The translations under genes were made by a program, and so were the position numbers. DNA of 64,000 bases, taken from assembly GCA_903911355.1 (NCBI GenBank), contig CAIWDD010000001.1, positions 124,001-188,000 on the forward strand. The letters run 5' to 3'. The notes beneath the pieces were generated by a model that worked only from the letters and a program-made list of their open reading frames with translations, did not search any database and was not told the origin of the DNA. Positions 9,465 through 20,584 of the stretch are shown in pieces. This DNA comes from an uncultured Nodularia sp. GTDB taxonomy: Bacteria; Cyanobacteriota; Cyanobacteriia; Cyanobacteriales; Nostocaceae. Each line of letters opens with the position of its first letter. Position 1 is the first letter of the stretch.

Positions 9465-9926
9465 ATGACAGCACCTCAACCGAAAGTTTCAACAAACTCT
9501 CAACTTTACGACCAAGATTTTTATCTATGGCTACAGATGACGGCGCAACAATTAAAAGCGGGAAACTTTGCCGAAGTTGACTTAGCCAATTTAATTGAAG
9601 AAATTGAATGTATGGGGAGAAGTGAAAAAAGAGCCTTAGAGAGTAATTTAATTGTTTTATTAATCCACCTGCTCAAATATAAATACCAGCCGGAGAAACG
9701 CACTAATAGTTGGTTATCTAGTATATATGAGCATCGGCGCAGATTAAATAAAAATTTGCAAGATAGTCCAAGCTTGAAAAAATATCTTGGCGAAATCTTG
9801 GGAGAATGTTATCAAGATGCACGTCAACAAGCAGCCATAGAAACAAGTTTATCCCTTGATACCTTTCCTCTAGAATTTCCATTCACCACCGCACAATGTT
9901 TACATCAAAACTTTTTACCGGAATAA
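9465..9926 (+). CDS. DUF29 domain protein
   Basis: The 153-residue protein is a DUF29 member, a helical family that is greatly expanded in cyanobacteria. The hallmarks are visible: YDQDFYLWLQMTAQQLKAG at the start, FAEVDLANLIEEIECMGRSE, and LLIHLLKYKYQPEKRTNSW, followed by the helical pair ending in FPFTTAQC. No catalytic residues or signal peptide are seen. The function is not established. It converges with the secreted-protein gene that ends at 10010. Confidence 0.9.
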   Translation: MTAPQPKVSTNSQLYDQDFYLWLQMTAQQLKAGNFAEVDLANLIEEIECMGRSEKRALESNLIVLLIHLLKYKYQPEKRTNSWLSSIYEHRRRLNKNLQDSPSLKKYLGEILGECYQDARQQAAIETSLSLDTFPLEFPFTTAQCLHQNFLPE

Positions 9927-10009
9927 CTGGCGCGTGATATATCCCACATTTAATTACCGGGTAGATTAGAGCGTCCCTAACCCACCCTAGATCATTTTAT
10001 TAACACCAC

Positions 10010-10771
10010 CTACAGACCCAGTAATTCTTGTCTACGTCTCTCCCGTTCCTGTTGCTCAACTCTTGCACGTGCTTCCCTGTATTCTGCGATTGCTGCGTTG
10101 GATTCTTGGGATAGATTGCGACGCAGGTTTCCAGCATTATCGTCATCTCCTAAAAGGAACATCACTTGTCTTCTTTCTGATTTGTCAAGGGTGAGAAACC
10201 ATTTCATAAAAGCTCTTAAAATCACTGTTTGTGAACCTGATACTTCATCATGGGCTACCACACAAGAGGGACAAACATAAATTAGGTACCAGCCCCGGAC
10301 TTCAGGTTGAAAAAAAGATCGCAATTTCGTGTTTGCACCGATATTATACTTAGTCTCGGAGCATACATCACTAGAAGCATCCTCAGAAATCAAACAGTCT
10401 AATAAACCCGTTCTATTGTTTCCTGATACGTGGAGCGGGTTGTACGCCAGTAGCCCAACAACTACAGACCCAGGATACCCACGTATGATTTCTCCCCCGG
10501 AACTGAGCCCAGGAAATTGCTCCAAAACTAAGGAGTAATGATATCGTGTCCTAATACATGGTTCAATAAATGTGTTTGCAGAACTAGTAAAATCCTCCGA
10601 ATTGAATAACATTTGCTGATAATACCTTCGAGAAACCACATCTTTCTGGCAACTTTTTGCCACCTCAGCCAAAGTCGTCATATTCACTTGGGCGTGACTT
10701 TTGATTGGTGTTAATAATAAAGCCGAGCCAGCAACCACCAAAGTAATTAAGGTTTTTACCGTCAATTTCAC
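10010..10771 (-). CDS. Secreted or periplasmic protein of unknown function, coupled to the kinase
   Basis: I do not recognise a family. The chain begins with a typical signal peptide, KLTVKTLITLVVAGSALLLT, with a likely cleavage after SHA. The mature part is mixed in composition and ends in an Arg/Glu-rich helix (about the last 30 residues). A TTG at 10777 overlaps the TGA stop of the upstream kinase gene, but the AGGAGG site at that junction is spaced correctly (9 nt) for the GTG at 10771. Either start implies translational coupling to the kinase, so the two products probably act together, for example as a membrane kinase with an exported partner. Confidence 0.72.
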   Translation of the reverse strand: MKLTVKTLITLVVAGSALLLTPIKSHAQVNMTTLAEVAKSCQKDVVSRRYYQQMLFNSEDFTSSANTFIEPCIRTRYHYSLVLEQFPGLSSGGEIIRGYPGSVVVGLLAYNPLHVSGNNRTGLLDCLISEDASSDVCSETKYNIGANTKLRSFFQPEVRGWYLIYVCPSCVVAHDEVSGSQTVILRAFMKWFLTLDKSERRQVMFLLGDDDNAGNLRRNLSQESNAAIAEYREARARVEQQERERRRQELLGL

Positions 10772-10773
10772 GA

Positions 10774-12414
10774 TCAATTTCCTCCTCTTATGACCTGTTC
10801 TAATTTATCGGAAGCTCTGGGAATAGGATGTGTAGATTCCCAAGGTTTATTCACATCAACTACATCATGATGACCAGACCCAGCATTTTTCTGTTTTCTC
10901 CTCTCTATTGGTGGTGGGGGTGGTAGTTGTGGTTTTTTGGGCGTGGTGACATTTGTTATTTGTCGGGTTTTTTGAGAAACTGGTTTAGCTTTTTCTGGTT
11001 GAATTACTGCTTTTCGGGGTTGTTGTTCTCCCATTGCAGCCCGCTTTTTCTGTTCTGCTAATTTAGCCGCCTGACGTTCCTTTTCTCGCCTCTGATCATC
11101 ACGTTTTTTTTGTGCTGCTATGGCGGATTGTCTTCGCTGTTCAGCTTTTAAAGCAGCCCCACGTTTTTGTATTTCTATTTCTTGAGATGCAGTTACATTT
11201 ACAGGACTTTGGGTAATTTTGGGTTGAGTATTTGGTGTCGGTTGAGTAATGGGATTAACTGGGGATGTATTAGAACTACCAGGACTGAATCCGGGGGGGT
11301 TTTCTTGAGGTATAACTGTATTTTGATTATAAGCTTGGAAGAAAGTAGCAATAGCAAAACATCCCACACCTAAACCAATACTCCATTGCCAATATTTTAC
11401 CCAGTTTTTAGTTAATTGACCTGTGGCGTTATTCGATTTACTTGGACTAATGGAAATAGTGGGTAAAGAACTATGGCTTGATTGAATTTTAGTGGTGTTT
11501 ATGGAAGTATGAGGTTTATTTAGACTTTTTTCAATTGCCTTCAATCTCTGGAAAATTACTTGTGTATTCTCAGGGCGCTGATTTGCAGTTGGAGCCGTTA
11601 AATGATCTATTAAATCTGCTAACAGCACAGAAAGATTAACGGCATATTTTCGCCAATGTAACTCATTATTGAGAGGATCATAAATAGCCTGATCCTGGGG
11701 TTGTTTACCGGTGAGCAAAAATATAAAAGTCCGTCCCAGGGCAAAAAAATCTGACTGTTGTACTGAATAACCGTTTTGTTGTTCTGGGGGTGAATAGCCC
11801 TGTGAAATAATTCTCGTATGGGAATTTCCTTCTAAAATCGTGGTTGTGATTTGTCGCACAGCACCAAAATCAATTAAAACCAGTTGCCCACTTGGTCGCA
11901 ACATGATATTTTGGGGCTTAATATCACGGTGAAAGTATTGATAGCTATGTACTAAGGCCAGAATTTCGACAAGTTGCTTCAGCCAATCAAGAGCTTGAGT
12001 TTGGGTAATCGGTTGATAATCACGGGACTCCATCCACTGCTCTAAATCAACACCTGGAATTTTCTCCATCACTAAGCAGTGTAATGGTACTTGGCTATTT
12101 CTAGGGAAAAAAGTAAAGTAACCATCCTGGTCCACTTTAGGTATACCTGCACTCTGAAGCTGAGTTAAAACTTTAGCTTCTTGTTGAAACAGTTCCACAG
12201 CTTTGGTGTTATTTTCAGTCAGTACCTTTAATACTTTAGTTTCCCCACTGTCATCAACTTCAAAAGTGTTACCAAAACCACCTTGACCTAGTTGTTTAAC
12301 TACACGATAGCGATTTTTCAGGATTAATTGTGACCCACAGTTACGGCAAATACGATGATGAGCATTTGCTACATCAAAGGGTTTGGGACAGTGGGGATTG
12401 ATACAATAACTCAT
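10774..12414 (-). CDS. Membrane Ser/Thr protein kinase with amino-terminal zinc ribbon
   Basis: This is an eukaryotic-like (Hanks-type) Ser/Thr kinase. An amino-terminal zinc ribbon is formed by C4, C9, C23 and C26. The kinase domain follows with the glycine loop LGQGGFGNTF, the Lys in VLKVL, the catalytic loop HRDIKPQN, the Mg motif DFGAVR and GYSPPEQ, so it should be active. A single membrane segment (WSIGLGVGCFAIATFF, about 345-360) separates it from a Pro-, Lys- and Gln-rich tail of some 180 residues with charged repeats. This layout is common in filamentous cyanobacteria. The next gene overlaps its stop codon and encodes an exported protein. Confidence 0.93.
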   Translation of the reverse strand: MSYCINPHCPKPFDVANAHHRICRNCGSQLILKNRYRVVKQLGQGGFGNTFEVDDSGETKVLKVLTENNTKAVELFQQEAKVLTQLQSAGIPKVDQDGYFTFFPRNSQVPLHCLVMEKIPGVDLEQWMESRDYQPITQTQALDWLKQLVEILALVHSYQYFHRDIKPQNIMLRPSGQLVLIDFGAVRQITTTILEGNSHTRIISQGYSPPEQQNGYSVQQSDFFALGRTFIFLLTGKQPQDQAIYDPLNNELHWRKYAVNLSVLLADLIDHLTAPTANQRPENTQVIFQRLKAIEKSLNKPHTSINTTKIQSSHSSLPTISISPSKSNNATGQLTKNWVKYWQWSIGLGVGCFAIATFFQAYNQNTVIPQENPPGFSPGSSNTSPVNPITQPTPNTQPKITQSPVNVTASQEIEIQKRGAALKAEQRRQSAIAAQKKRDDQRREKERQAAKLAEQKKRAAMGEQQPRKAVIQPEKAKPVSQKTRQITNVTTPKKPQLPPPPPIERRKQKNAGSGHHDVVDVNKPWESTHPIPRASDKLEQVIRGGN

Positions 12415-12655
12415 GTGGAAGTCAACCCCAGTAATAAGAGAGTTTAATCCTTGCCAGATACATTCGTGCCTTAGACAACTGAGTACTTATTTATTTTGCC
12501 ATGATTTGATTAATGCTCAACCAAATTCCGTGATTAAAATTACTTATATTAAATTTTTCTGCCCAATTGGGGCGTTTATCCATTTTTCTTCCTGGGTGCG
12601 AAAAAAAAGGGAGGAGCAAAACGCCCATCCCCAAAAATCAACTAGTTAATTAAGA

Positions 12656-14074
<1,419 letters not shown>

Positions 14075-14132
14075 TCAGGTTAACCTCATCCCTAATTTTT
14101 GTGAGGAGTGGATCAAGATCATCTGTTACTTT

Positions 14133-14139
14133 AGGGAGG
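14133..14139 (+). promoter_or_regulatory. Ribosome-binding site deciding the GTG start of the MscS gene
   Basis: AGGGAGG precedes the GTG at 14147 by seven bases. No comparable site precedes the internal ATG at 14351. Confidence 0.7.
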
Positions 14140-14146
14140 TATTTGA

Positions 14147-15958
14147 GTGCGCTTTCAAATTTTGGCGATCGCCAACCAGGTCTTATGGTCAAATTTGGGT
14201 AATTTTGAGCATAAACAGACACTTTTAGGCGAAGGTCGTCTTAGTAATACCTACAGTGCTGCCCAGTACAAATCAGGTAACAAGGTATCTGATCCAGCCT
14301 CTCTCACACCTAGACAGGGGGTATCATCCAAAAGGATTTTAGCTAGAGGTATGACCGTGACAATTGCCAGTGCAATGGCGATCGCTGTTGTTTCTATACC
14401 AAAGGCCTCCGCTCAACTCCCCATTTTGCCTTTTCTACAATCTCCCACTACAATCGGTAGTGATGCAGATAATAGAATTGTCTCTGGCTGGATTTATCTG
14501 GATGGTTATCCAGTATTTCAAATAGCAGGAACTAGAACGAATTTTCCGGAGCGTTCCCGGAATATACAACAAAATATCAATCAAATCCGCCAAAATTACC
14601 TAAGTTCCTCTGAACGAAATATTAACATTGAGACCGAGATACTGAATAACTCACCAGTAATTTATGTCAATGGTCAATACCTGATGACTGTGACAATGGA
14701 AGATGCCAGACTACGAAGAGAAGAAGCATCAGTATCAGCAGTTCAAATTACCGAAGAGTTAAAAAAAGCTTTGCAACGAGCGGGAAAAGAGCGCACAACT
14801 GAAATTTTAATCGATCAAGGTAAGGTTGCAGTTGGGGTGGGAGTGTTAATGATTGTGTTGAGTGGGGGAGTCTATTACCTTCAACGCCGTTTAAAAGAAC
14901 ATTCCCAACACCCCATCCTACCCATAGCAGATAATGCTCAACAGCTAACCACCCAACTACATCAACAGCAAGATCGAGATATTCAAGAGGTTAAAACCAG
15001 ACTGTTTCAATTAACTCAAACCGGGATTTGGTCTGGGGGATTTCTGTTCATATTGGGTCTATTTCCTTATACCAGAGTATTTCAGGTAGGTATCATTACA
15101 GCGGCTCAAATTCCTATAGCATTGGTCGTGATCATAGTAGGAGTTTATGTCGCCACCCGGTTCACCTATGCGCTGATTGACCGGTTGACCTCGACTTTGA
15201 TCAGCACTGGTGTTTTATTAAATACAGAAGCTTCCAGACGGATGGAACTGCGAGTTTCTACATTTTCTGGTGTGACTAAAAGCATTATCACTGGAATTTG
15301 GTTAGTGGTCGGCATCTTACTATCTCTGCTGTCCTTGGGTATAGATATTGTTCCCCTGCTAGCAGGTGCGGGTTTAATTGGTGTGGCTGTGTCTCTAGCT
15401 TCCCAAAGCTTAATTAAAGATGCGATTAACGGTTTTCTGATCATTTTTGAAGACCAGTATGCTTTGGGTGATGTGATTGCTGTGGGGGATGTAGGAGGAT
15501 TAGTAGAAAATCTCAATCTGCGGGTTACCCAGGTGCGGGATGCCGAAGGGCGTTTGATTACGATTCCCAATAGTGAAATTAAAGTGGTTGCGAATCTTTC
15601 TAGCCGTTGGTCACGAGCCGATTTAACTATTCCAGTTGCCTATGAAAATAATATTGATGATGCCATGGAGTTGATTAAACAAGTAGGCTCCCAGATGAAT
15701 CAAGATCCTCTGTGGAAACCTCAAATACTGGAAATGCCTCAAGTTCTAGGAATAGATAACTTTGGCGATCGCGGTTTAATGATTCGTGTGTGGATCAAGA
15801 CACTACCACTTAAACAGTGGGATGTGGGGCGCGAGTTTCGTCGGCGCTTAAAAATCGCCTTTGATGAGGCTGGATTCTCGATTCCTGTACCTCAACAAGG
15901 TATTTGGCTGAATCAAGGTGAATTGCCGCACTCAAAAATCAATGGCAAATCTGAGTGA
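14147..15958 (+). CDS. Large MscS-family mechanosensitive channel
   Basis: The protein is a small-conductance mechanosensitive channel with an extended amino-terminal part. Hydrophobic segments occur near residues 68-90 (signal-like, ending KASA), 225-245, 280-325 and in the pore region. The MscS core is clear: LLAGAGLIGVAVSLASQSLI lines the pore, followed by NGFLIIFEDQYALGDVI, the beta domain and RLITIPNSEI. The GTG at 14147 is chosen because AGGGAGG (14133-14139) lies exactly 7 nt before it; an ATG at 14351 would give a shorter protein starting at the signal-like segment. Such channels release solutes on osmotic downshock. Confidence 0.9.
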   Translation: MRFQILAIANQVLWSNLGNFEHKQTLLGEGRLSNTYSAAQYKSGNKVSDPASLTPRQGVSSKRILARGMTVTIASAMAIAVVSIPKASAQLPILPFLQSPTTIGSDADNRIVSGWIYLDGYPVFQIAGTRTNFPERSRNIQQNINQIRQNYLSSSERNINIETEILNNSPVIYVNGQYLMTVTMEDARLRREEASVSAVQITEELKKALQRAGKERTTEILIDQGKVAVGVGVLMIVLSGGVYYLQRRLKEHSQHPILPIADNAQQLTTQLHQQQDRDIQEVKTRLFQLTQTGIWSGGFLFILGLFPYTRVFQVGIITAAQIPIALVVIIVGVYVATRFTYALIDRLTSTLISTGVLLNTEASRRMELRVSTFSGVTKSIITGIWLVVGILLSLLSLGIDIVPLLAGAGLIGVAVSLASQSLIKDAINGFLIIFEDQYALGDVIAVGDVGGLVENLNLRVTQVRDAEGRLITIPNSEIKVVANLSSRWSRADLTIPVAYENNIDDAMELIKQVGSQMNQDPLWKPQILEMPQVLGIDNFGDRGLMIRVWIKTLPLKQWDVGREFRRRLKIAFDEAGFSIPVPQQGIWLNQGELPHSKINGKSE

Positions 15959-15975
15959 TCAAGTAATTCACAGAT

Positions 15976-16000
15976 CCCCGACTCTTTGCAAAAGTCGGGG
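15976..16000 (+). terminator. GC-rich hairpin after the MscS gene
   Basis: CCCCGACT and AGTCGGGG form an 8-bp stem around nine bases, 17 bp past the stop codon. A T run is lacking, so it is a probable but not textbook terminator. Confidence 0.55.
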
Positions 16001-16204
16001 AGTCAGGGTCTTCTGTACCTATGTGGTTTATTAGTGAGCGATTAAATAATTAAACTTAGGCTAAGAGTACTTTTTATCACTAGAACTTATAGGAGACAGA
16101 TTAGAACATTTGTACTATAATGGATTACAGCGCGAATCTTGCCTAACAAAGAGCAAAGGTTTGCTGCAACAGACTTCTGGAAGATGGATTTAAGGGTTAG
16201 TCCA

Positions 16205-16468
16205 ATGATCAAGCATTATATTCTCAACCTCGATCCGACTGCCCGGCACGAATGGGACAGGTGTACTTTACGTGACCCACTGACGGCGAAACGTCCGGAT
16301 ATTGCTCAATTAATAGCTGAAGCTGTTGGTAATGAAACTGGTAGTTATTTAGTGAGTGTGAATATCGAAGTACAAGTTTTAGAGCAAGCTGTAGCGCCAG
16401 CATCGGAACAACTTTCGCGACCATTCCCAGAAATAAACATCCCCTCACAAATGCGAGAAGTGGCGTAG
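16205..16468 (+). CDS. Conserved small protein of unknown function
   Basis: The product of about 87 residues starts MIKHYILNLDPTARHEWDRC and is rich in conserved-looking polar positions (TLRDPLTAKRPDIAQLIAEA). I recall similar cyanobacterial hypothetical proteins but know no function. The frame is open back to a TTG at 16139; the ATG at 16205 is preferred because AAGGG lies 8-9 nt upstream and the preceding residues look unrelated. No signal peptide or membrane segment. It stands alone between the MscS gene and the convergent glycosyltransferase. Confidence 0.6.
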   Translation: MIKHYILNLDPTARHEWDRCTLRDPLTAKRPDIAQLIAEAVGNETGSYLVSVNIEVQVLEQAVAPASEQLSRPFPEINIPSQMREVA

Positions 16469-16563
16469 TAAAATCACCCCAGCCCTTAACAGGACTGTTC
16501 ATTAGCCCTGAACTATCATCAAACCTTGTGGGATGTGTTGAAAGAGTGTCAGGGCTACACAGC

Positions 16564-17715
16564 TTATACCGATTGTCCCACCCTGTGGGACAATAGTTGA
16601 GCTATTTGCTGATTAATAGCTTTGATATCAAAACGCTGACAAGCGATTTCCCTGGAGTAACTGGCTATACTGGTAGTGATTTCTGTATCTTGAAGACAGG
16701 TATTAATCACTTGTGCTAACTCTTCTGGTAAACCCGGTGTGACCAGGAAACCGTTAACGCCGTGTTCTATTAATTCCATCGCTCCCCCAGCTTTTGCAGC
16801 TACCACAGGCTTACCGCATAACATAGCCTCAACAATAACTCTTCCAAAGGGTTCTGGGGCTATTGATGTATGTGCTACCAAGTGACACGCTCCCATTAGC
16901 TGAGGGACATCCCCACGAAATCCTAAGAATTTGACCCGGTTTTCTAGTCCTAACCTTGTGACTTGTTCATGCAGTTCTTGGACATAATCTTGTTCACCAA
17001 ACAGAGCATCACCAACTAAAATTACTGACACTTCTGGCGGACATTGAGACAAAGCAGCAATTAAAATATGTTGACCCTTCCAAGGTGCAAGCCGGCTGAA
17101 GTGTCCAACTATAAATTTTCCTTCTAGTCCTAAATGTTGCCGTAATTCTTTAACTTCAGATGCAGAAGTTTGATAATTTTGGCTATCAAAACCATTATAA
17201 ACAATTGTCGTGAGTTTTGAGTTTCCCCCTGCTTGGATAAATGCCCTTTGACTAGCTTGGGAATTAGCAATTACTAATGAGGCAAAACGATTTGCTAAAG
17301 TAACGGCAATCCGCAGGTTAGTTGGGCTAAAATGTTCTGAGGAAAGAATATCGTGTAAATGATAAACTAAGGGACGACGAGCTAACAAGCTAGCCAGTGC
17401 GCCAATAACTAAGGCTTTTTGTGTGTTGGCGTAGATCAGATCATATTTCTTTGCTCTTTGTACCACTTTAGCTAACAGTGGTATAAGTTGTCTGAAACTA
17501 GCCAAACCTTGTATAAAATTGCTTTGTTTATGAACTGGTATTGCTTGAGCGGCGAAAACTTCTACAGGGATATGATGCTGCTGAAGTAAGTTTGTAAAAT
17601 CGCCATCTGCGAACAATCCGACCAAGGCTTGTTCTTTATAGGGTTTAGCAATATCTATTAGACAAAGTTCTGCACCGCCAGGTTTACCACTCTGGTCTAA
17701 AAATAAAATTTTCAT
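16564..17715 (-). CDS. GT4-family glycosyltransferase
   Basis: A GT-B fold retaining glycosyltransferase of family GT4, about 383 residues. The amino domain begins MKILFLDQSGKPGGAELCL, with the glycine-rich acceptor loop. The donor domain carries GHFSRLAPWKGQHILIAAL and the E-x7-E motif EPFGRVIVE, which binds the nucleotide sugar. Length and motifs are complete, so it should be active. It is the first of several sugar-transfer genes across 16.5-23.3 kb, which suggests exopolysaccharide or cell-surface glycan assembly. The donor and acceptor cannot be predicted. Confidence 0.9.
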   Translation of the reverse strand: MKILFLDQSGKPGGAELCLIDIAKPYKEQALVGLFADGDFTNLLQQHHIPVEVFAAQAIPVHKQSNFIQGLASFRQLIPLLAKVVQRAKKYDLIYANTQKALVIGALASLLARRPLVYHLHDILSSEHFSPTNLRIAVTLANRFASLVIANSQASQRAFIQAGGNSKLTTIVYNGFDSQNYQTSASEVKELRQHLGLEGKFIVGHFSRLAPWKGQHILIAALSQCPPEVSVILVGDALFGEQDYVQELHEQVTRLGLENRVKFLGFRGDVPQLMGACHLVAHTSIAPEPFGRVIVEAMLCGKPVVAAKAGGAMELIEHGVNGFLVTPGLPEELAQVINTCLQDTEITTSIASYSREIACQRFDIKAINQQIAQLLSHRVGQSV

Positions 17716-17790
17716 AGAAATATCTGATTACTGATACAGTTATTAAAGCTCTTCTCTGTGGGCAATTAGAGTTGATCTAGAACATAAATA

Positions 17791-17857
17791 CAGCCCCTTT
17801 CATTTGACTAGGTACAAGGGCGGGCAAGATGCTTACCCCACAAGATTTATGATATTA
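17791..17857. repeat. Dispersed repeat, GGGCGGGCARGATGC family
   Basis: This stretch shares a core with 52939-52976 and 60927-60999: an optional TRGGTACAA leader, a GGGCGGGCAGGATGCCCACCCC-like block and an A/T tail (AAGATTTATGATATT here and at 60 kb). All copies are intergenic. No coding capacity. Confidence 0.6.
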
Positions 17858-18000
17858 AGGTGTGTACTTGATTTACTTAAAAACTGCTGTATATCGCTAA
17901 GGCTACGCCAGCTATTAAATCAATCAGATATGATCGTAAATATTCCTGTAGTATACTTGAGGTAATATCACTGTGATAGTACCTCAAGCTGATTTTAATT

Positions 18001-19131
18001 TCAATGCTTATTTAAAGACATAGAGACATTGGATCTGGAACCTACATCTACAGCTAAATTATTGACTTTTATCGTACCATTTAACTGTTCAACTATGTAT
18101 GTTGCTACAACTATTTCTGAACATTTATTCAGCCACCAGTTTAGGGATTTTTGGTGCATTTCTTCCATAAGTTGTGGGTTGTGTAATAGTTGTTTTAAGA
18201 CTTTTGACCATTCTCGCCCATCTTTAATTTGAATTACAGGTGCTCCATCTAAATACCAGCGAGAAGGTAAAGCTTCTGTGACTAGGACACAACCATATTT
18301 CATCCCTTCAAATAAGCGCGTTGTTTCAAAAGATGTGCCTCTAGGAACAAGACATATTTTTGTATCCATCATAATTTCACTGTAGCTGCGCTCATCTTCG
18401 TGAGTTCGGTCATGAAAGCCAGCTGTAATACCTAATTCAACTCTAAATTTCTGGTTTGTGAGTTGGAATTTTTTGACATTTGAGAGCATCAGTTTCCGCG
18501 CTAAACTTTTGGGAGTTCCTAACCAACGCTTAAAACACCATATCGGATAATTTATGTGGACAACACTACCAGAAAAGTAAGTATCATATAGACGTTTTTG
18601 CAGAGGCTTGATAGGTAAATCTTTAGAATTGTTATACCCTAGAGGAATATCATAGATTTGAGTTATTTTACCTTTACCTAAGAACCAACTTTTGAAGTTT
18701 TGAAATTGATAGTTAACTAAGCCGGGTAAGCAGACTAATAAAATTCTGATAAATTGAATTAATGTCAGGAAGTTGAGCCAAGAAGGCTGAAGTATAGGAT
18801 TACATCCTAAAATCGGCCGTGTGCCTATACACTTAAATACAGCTTTTACTTTATGAAAATATTTTGGTATACGATACCATTCGTCTCCGATGATAAAAAC
18901 AACCACATTCTCACCGTAGGAGGGGATTTCATCCATTGCATCCCAGGTGACGTAAAATACTAGACCAGTTAGAGTCGAATTTTCTTCTATGGCTTGAAAT
19001 ACTTTACAAACATAGTCAGCCAAGCTAAATTTAATTGGTGGATTGGTCTGGTATATATCCCAAGGAATTGGTTTTTGACCTTTTTTGATGTAGATATAGT
19101 ATTGATTAGCTAGTAGAGTATTCACAACCAT
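18001..19131 (-). CDS. Exostosin-like glycosyltransferase
   Basis: The carboxy-terminal half resembles the exostosin (GT47-like) domain: KICLVPRGTSFETTRLFEGM, then CVLVTEALPSRWYLDGAP and a trailing helical segment. In this family the segment SxETxRxFEA binds the nucleotide sugar; here it reads SFETTRLFEG. The amino half is less conserved. A hydrophobic stretch near residues 125-140 (LIQFIRILLVCLPGLV) may contact the membrane. It lies between two GT4 genes on the same strand and probably works in the same glycan pathway. Family assignment is moderate; the sugar is unknown. Confidence 0.72.
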   Translation of the reverse strand: MVVNTLLANQYYIYIKKGQKPIPWDIYQTNPPIKFSLADYVCKVFQAIEENSTLTGLVFYVTWDAMDEIPSYGENVVVFIIGDEWYRIPKYFHKVKAVFKCIGTRPILGCNPILQPSWLNFLTLIQFIRILLVCLPGLVNYQFQNFKSWFLGKGKITQIYDIPLGYNNSKDLPIKPLQKRLYDTYFSGSVVHINYPIWCFKRWLGTPKSLARKLMLSNVKKFQLTNQKFRVELGITAGFHDRTHEDERSYSEIMMDTKICLVPRGTSFETTRLFEGMKYGCVLVTEALPSRWYLDGAPVIQIKDGREWSKVLKQLLHNPQLMEEMHQKSLNWWLNKCSEIVVATYIVEQLNGTIKVNNLAVDVGSRSNVSMSLNKH

Positions 19132-19223
19132 CGTGCGCTCTGGGGTGTAGTATGTAAGGATTTCTGGTTACGGTGATTTTAATTAGGGATTTTCTAGCGA
19201 GAATTATTATTTTTTCAGTACTT

Positions 19224-20393
19224 TCAAGCCAAGATAATTTGACGCACTTGTTGAGCGATTTTTTGCCAATTGAAGTTAGTTACAGCATACTGAAGACAAC
19301 TCTCACGAGAAGGGGTTGATATTTGTCCTAGTAATATCTCTTCTAATTTTTCAGCAATAGCTGAAACTGCGTGAGACGTGCTGATTAACTCTGGGGAGAA
19401 TGGTTGTAAAATTTCTGGCATACCACCCACTGGTGTACACATAACTGGTGTTCCACAAGCTAAAGATTCCACAATTGCTAATCCAAATCCTTCAAAAGAT
19501 TGGCTAGGTATAACAGTTAGGTTAGCTGCTTGGTAAGCTACAGGTAACTTTTCATCGGGCAGAAAACCTAAAAATTTAACGTTGTTTTCTAAGCCTAAAT
19601 CTTTAACTTGTTGTGTTAGAGATTCTTGCATATGACCCCGACCTGCGATCGCCAACCAAACATCAGGTATTTTTGGTCTAATAATCGCCATAGCGGCTAA
19701 TAATTTATCTACGCCTGTGCGATGAACTAAACGCCGGGATGTAAATAAAATGGGGCGACTTTCTGACCAGCCTAGCTGTTGACGGGCTGCTGTTTGCTCT
19801 AAGCTGGGTCGGAATTTATCGATATTAACACCACCGGGGATAATATGAATTTTATTCCATGAAACTTCATATTCTCTATGTAGAATATTAGCAAATGCTT
19901 GACTGAGAACAATAAAGCGATCGCAACGGTTATAAGTTGCTTGTTCTATCAGCCATCGCTTCACAAAAAAACTGAATTTATTACTAACTGTTTCCTCCTG
20001 ACTTTCAGAAGCCCATGGTCCATGAAAGTTAAAAGTTATGGGTACGCCTTTGGGTAAAAGATCCAAAATTGGAAAGCTATATAATGCAAAATGCAGATTA
20101 ACAGCATCGGGTTGACTAACTCGTGTTGTTTTGAAGTTATTACGAATAGTTCCTAGTCGTTGCAAGATTCCCTGATTTGGATCAGCTAAATTAGTCAACT
20201 TTATGGGTAAGTTTAGTTTAGATTCTGGTAAACCAACTCCACACAGTTCCACTTTGTCTTGATTGGCTGCTAATGTATGAGTCAGTTCATAAATGTACCT
20301 TTCTAATCCGCCGGGTTTTTGAGGAAACCAGCCTGTTCCCACTGTGATAATAGATGCAGGTGTTGTTTTGGATTTTTCTTTTTTACTTTCCAC
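19224..20393 (-). CDS. GT4-family glycosyltransferase
   Basis: A second complete GT4 enzyme, 389 residues. It shows GTGWFPQKPGGLERYIYELT near the amino end, a domain boundary around VIPGGVNIDKF, and the donor-site motif EGFGLAIVE. The start is a GTG at 20393. It is followed 92 bp downstream by the exostosin-like gene on the same strand, so the two may be cotranscribed. The divergent gene at 20585 encodes a secreted beta-propeller. Confidence 0.9.
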   Translation of the reverse strand: MESKKEKSKTTPASIITVGTGWFPQKPGGLERYIYELTHTLAANQDKVELCGVGLPESKLNLPIKLTNLADPNQGILQRLGTIRNNFKTTRVSQPDAVNLHFALYSFPILDLLPKGVPITFNFHGPWASESQEETVSNKFSFFVKRWLIEQATYNRCDRFIVLSQAFANILHREYEVSWNKIHIIPGGVNIDKFRPSLEQTAARQQLGWSESRPILFTSRRLVHRTGVDKLLAAMAIIRPKIPDVWLAIAGRGHMQESLTQQVKDLGLENNVKFLGFLPDEKLPVAYQAANLTVIPSQSFEGFGLAIVESLACGTPVMCTPVGGMPEILQPFSPELISTSHAVSAIAEKLEEILLGQISTPSRESCLQYAVTNFNWQKIAQQVRQIILA

Positions 20394-20584
20394 CTACTAC
20401 TTAGCTCCTATGATCTAGATGGATGCTAGTCTTACCTCCTGCTATTATCTAAAAAATCAGTCATTTTCCTACTCTAGTCTATAGAGTCTTTAAGTATGTG
20501 TTTTTTGCATGAATATTCATTTTTGAATGGGGATTATTTGTTATGAAATAAGATATTTCATAATTGAACTAATATAAATTCTCT

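Noticed and set aside
12413-12649. 78-codon frame on the plus strand
   Set aside because: Starts at the kinase gene's own start in the opposite direction and has no protein-like pattern.
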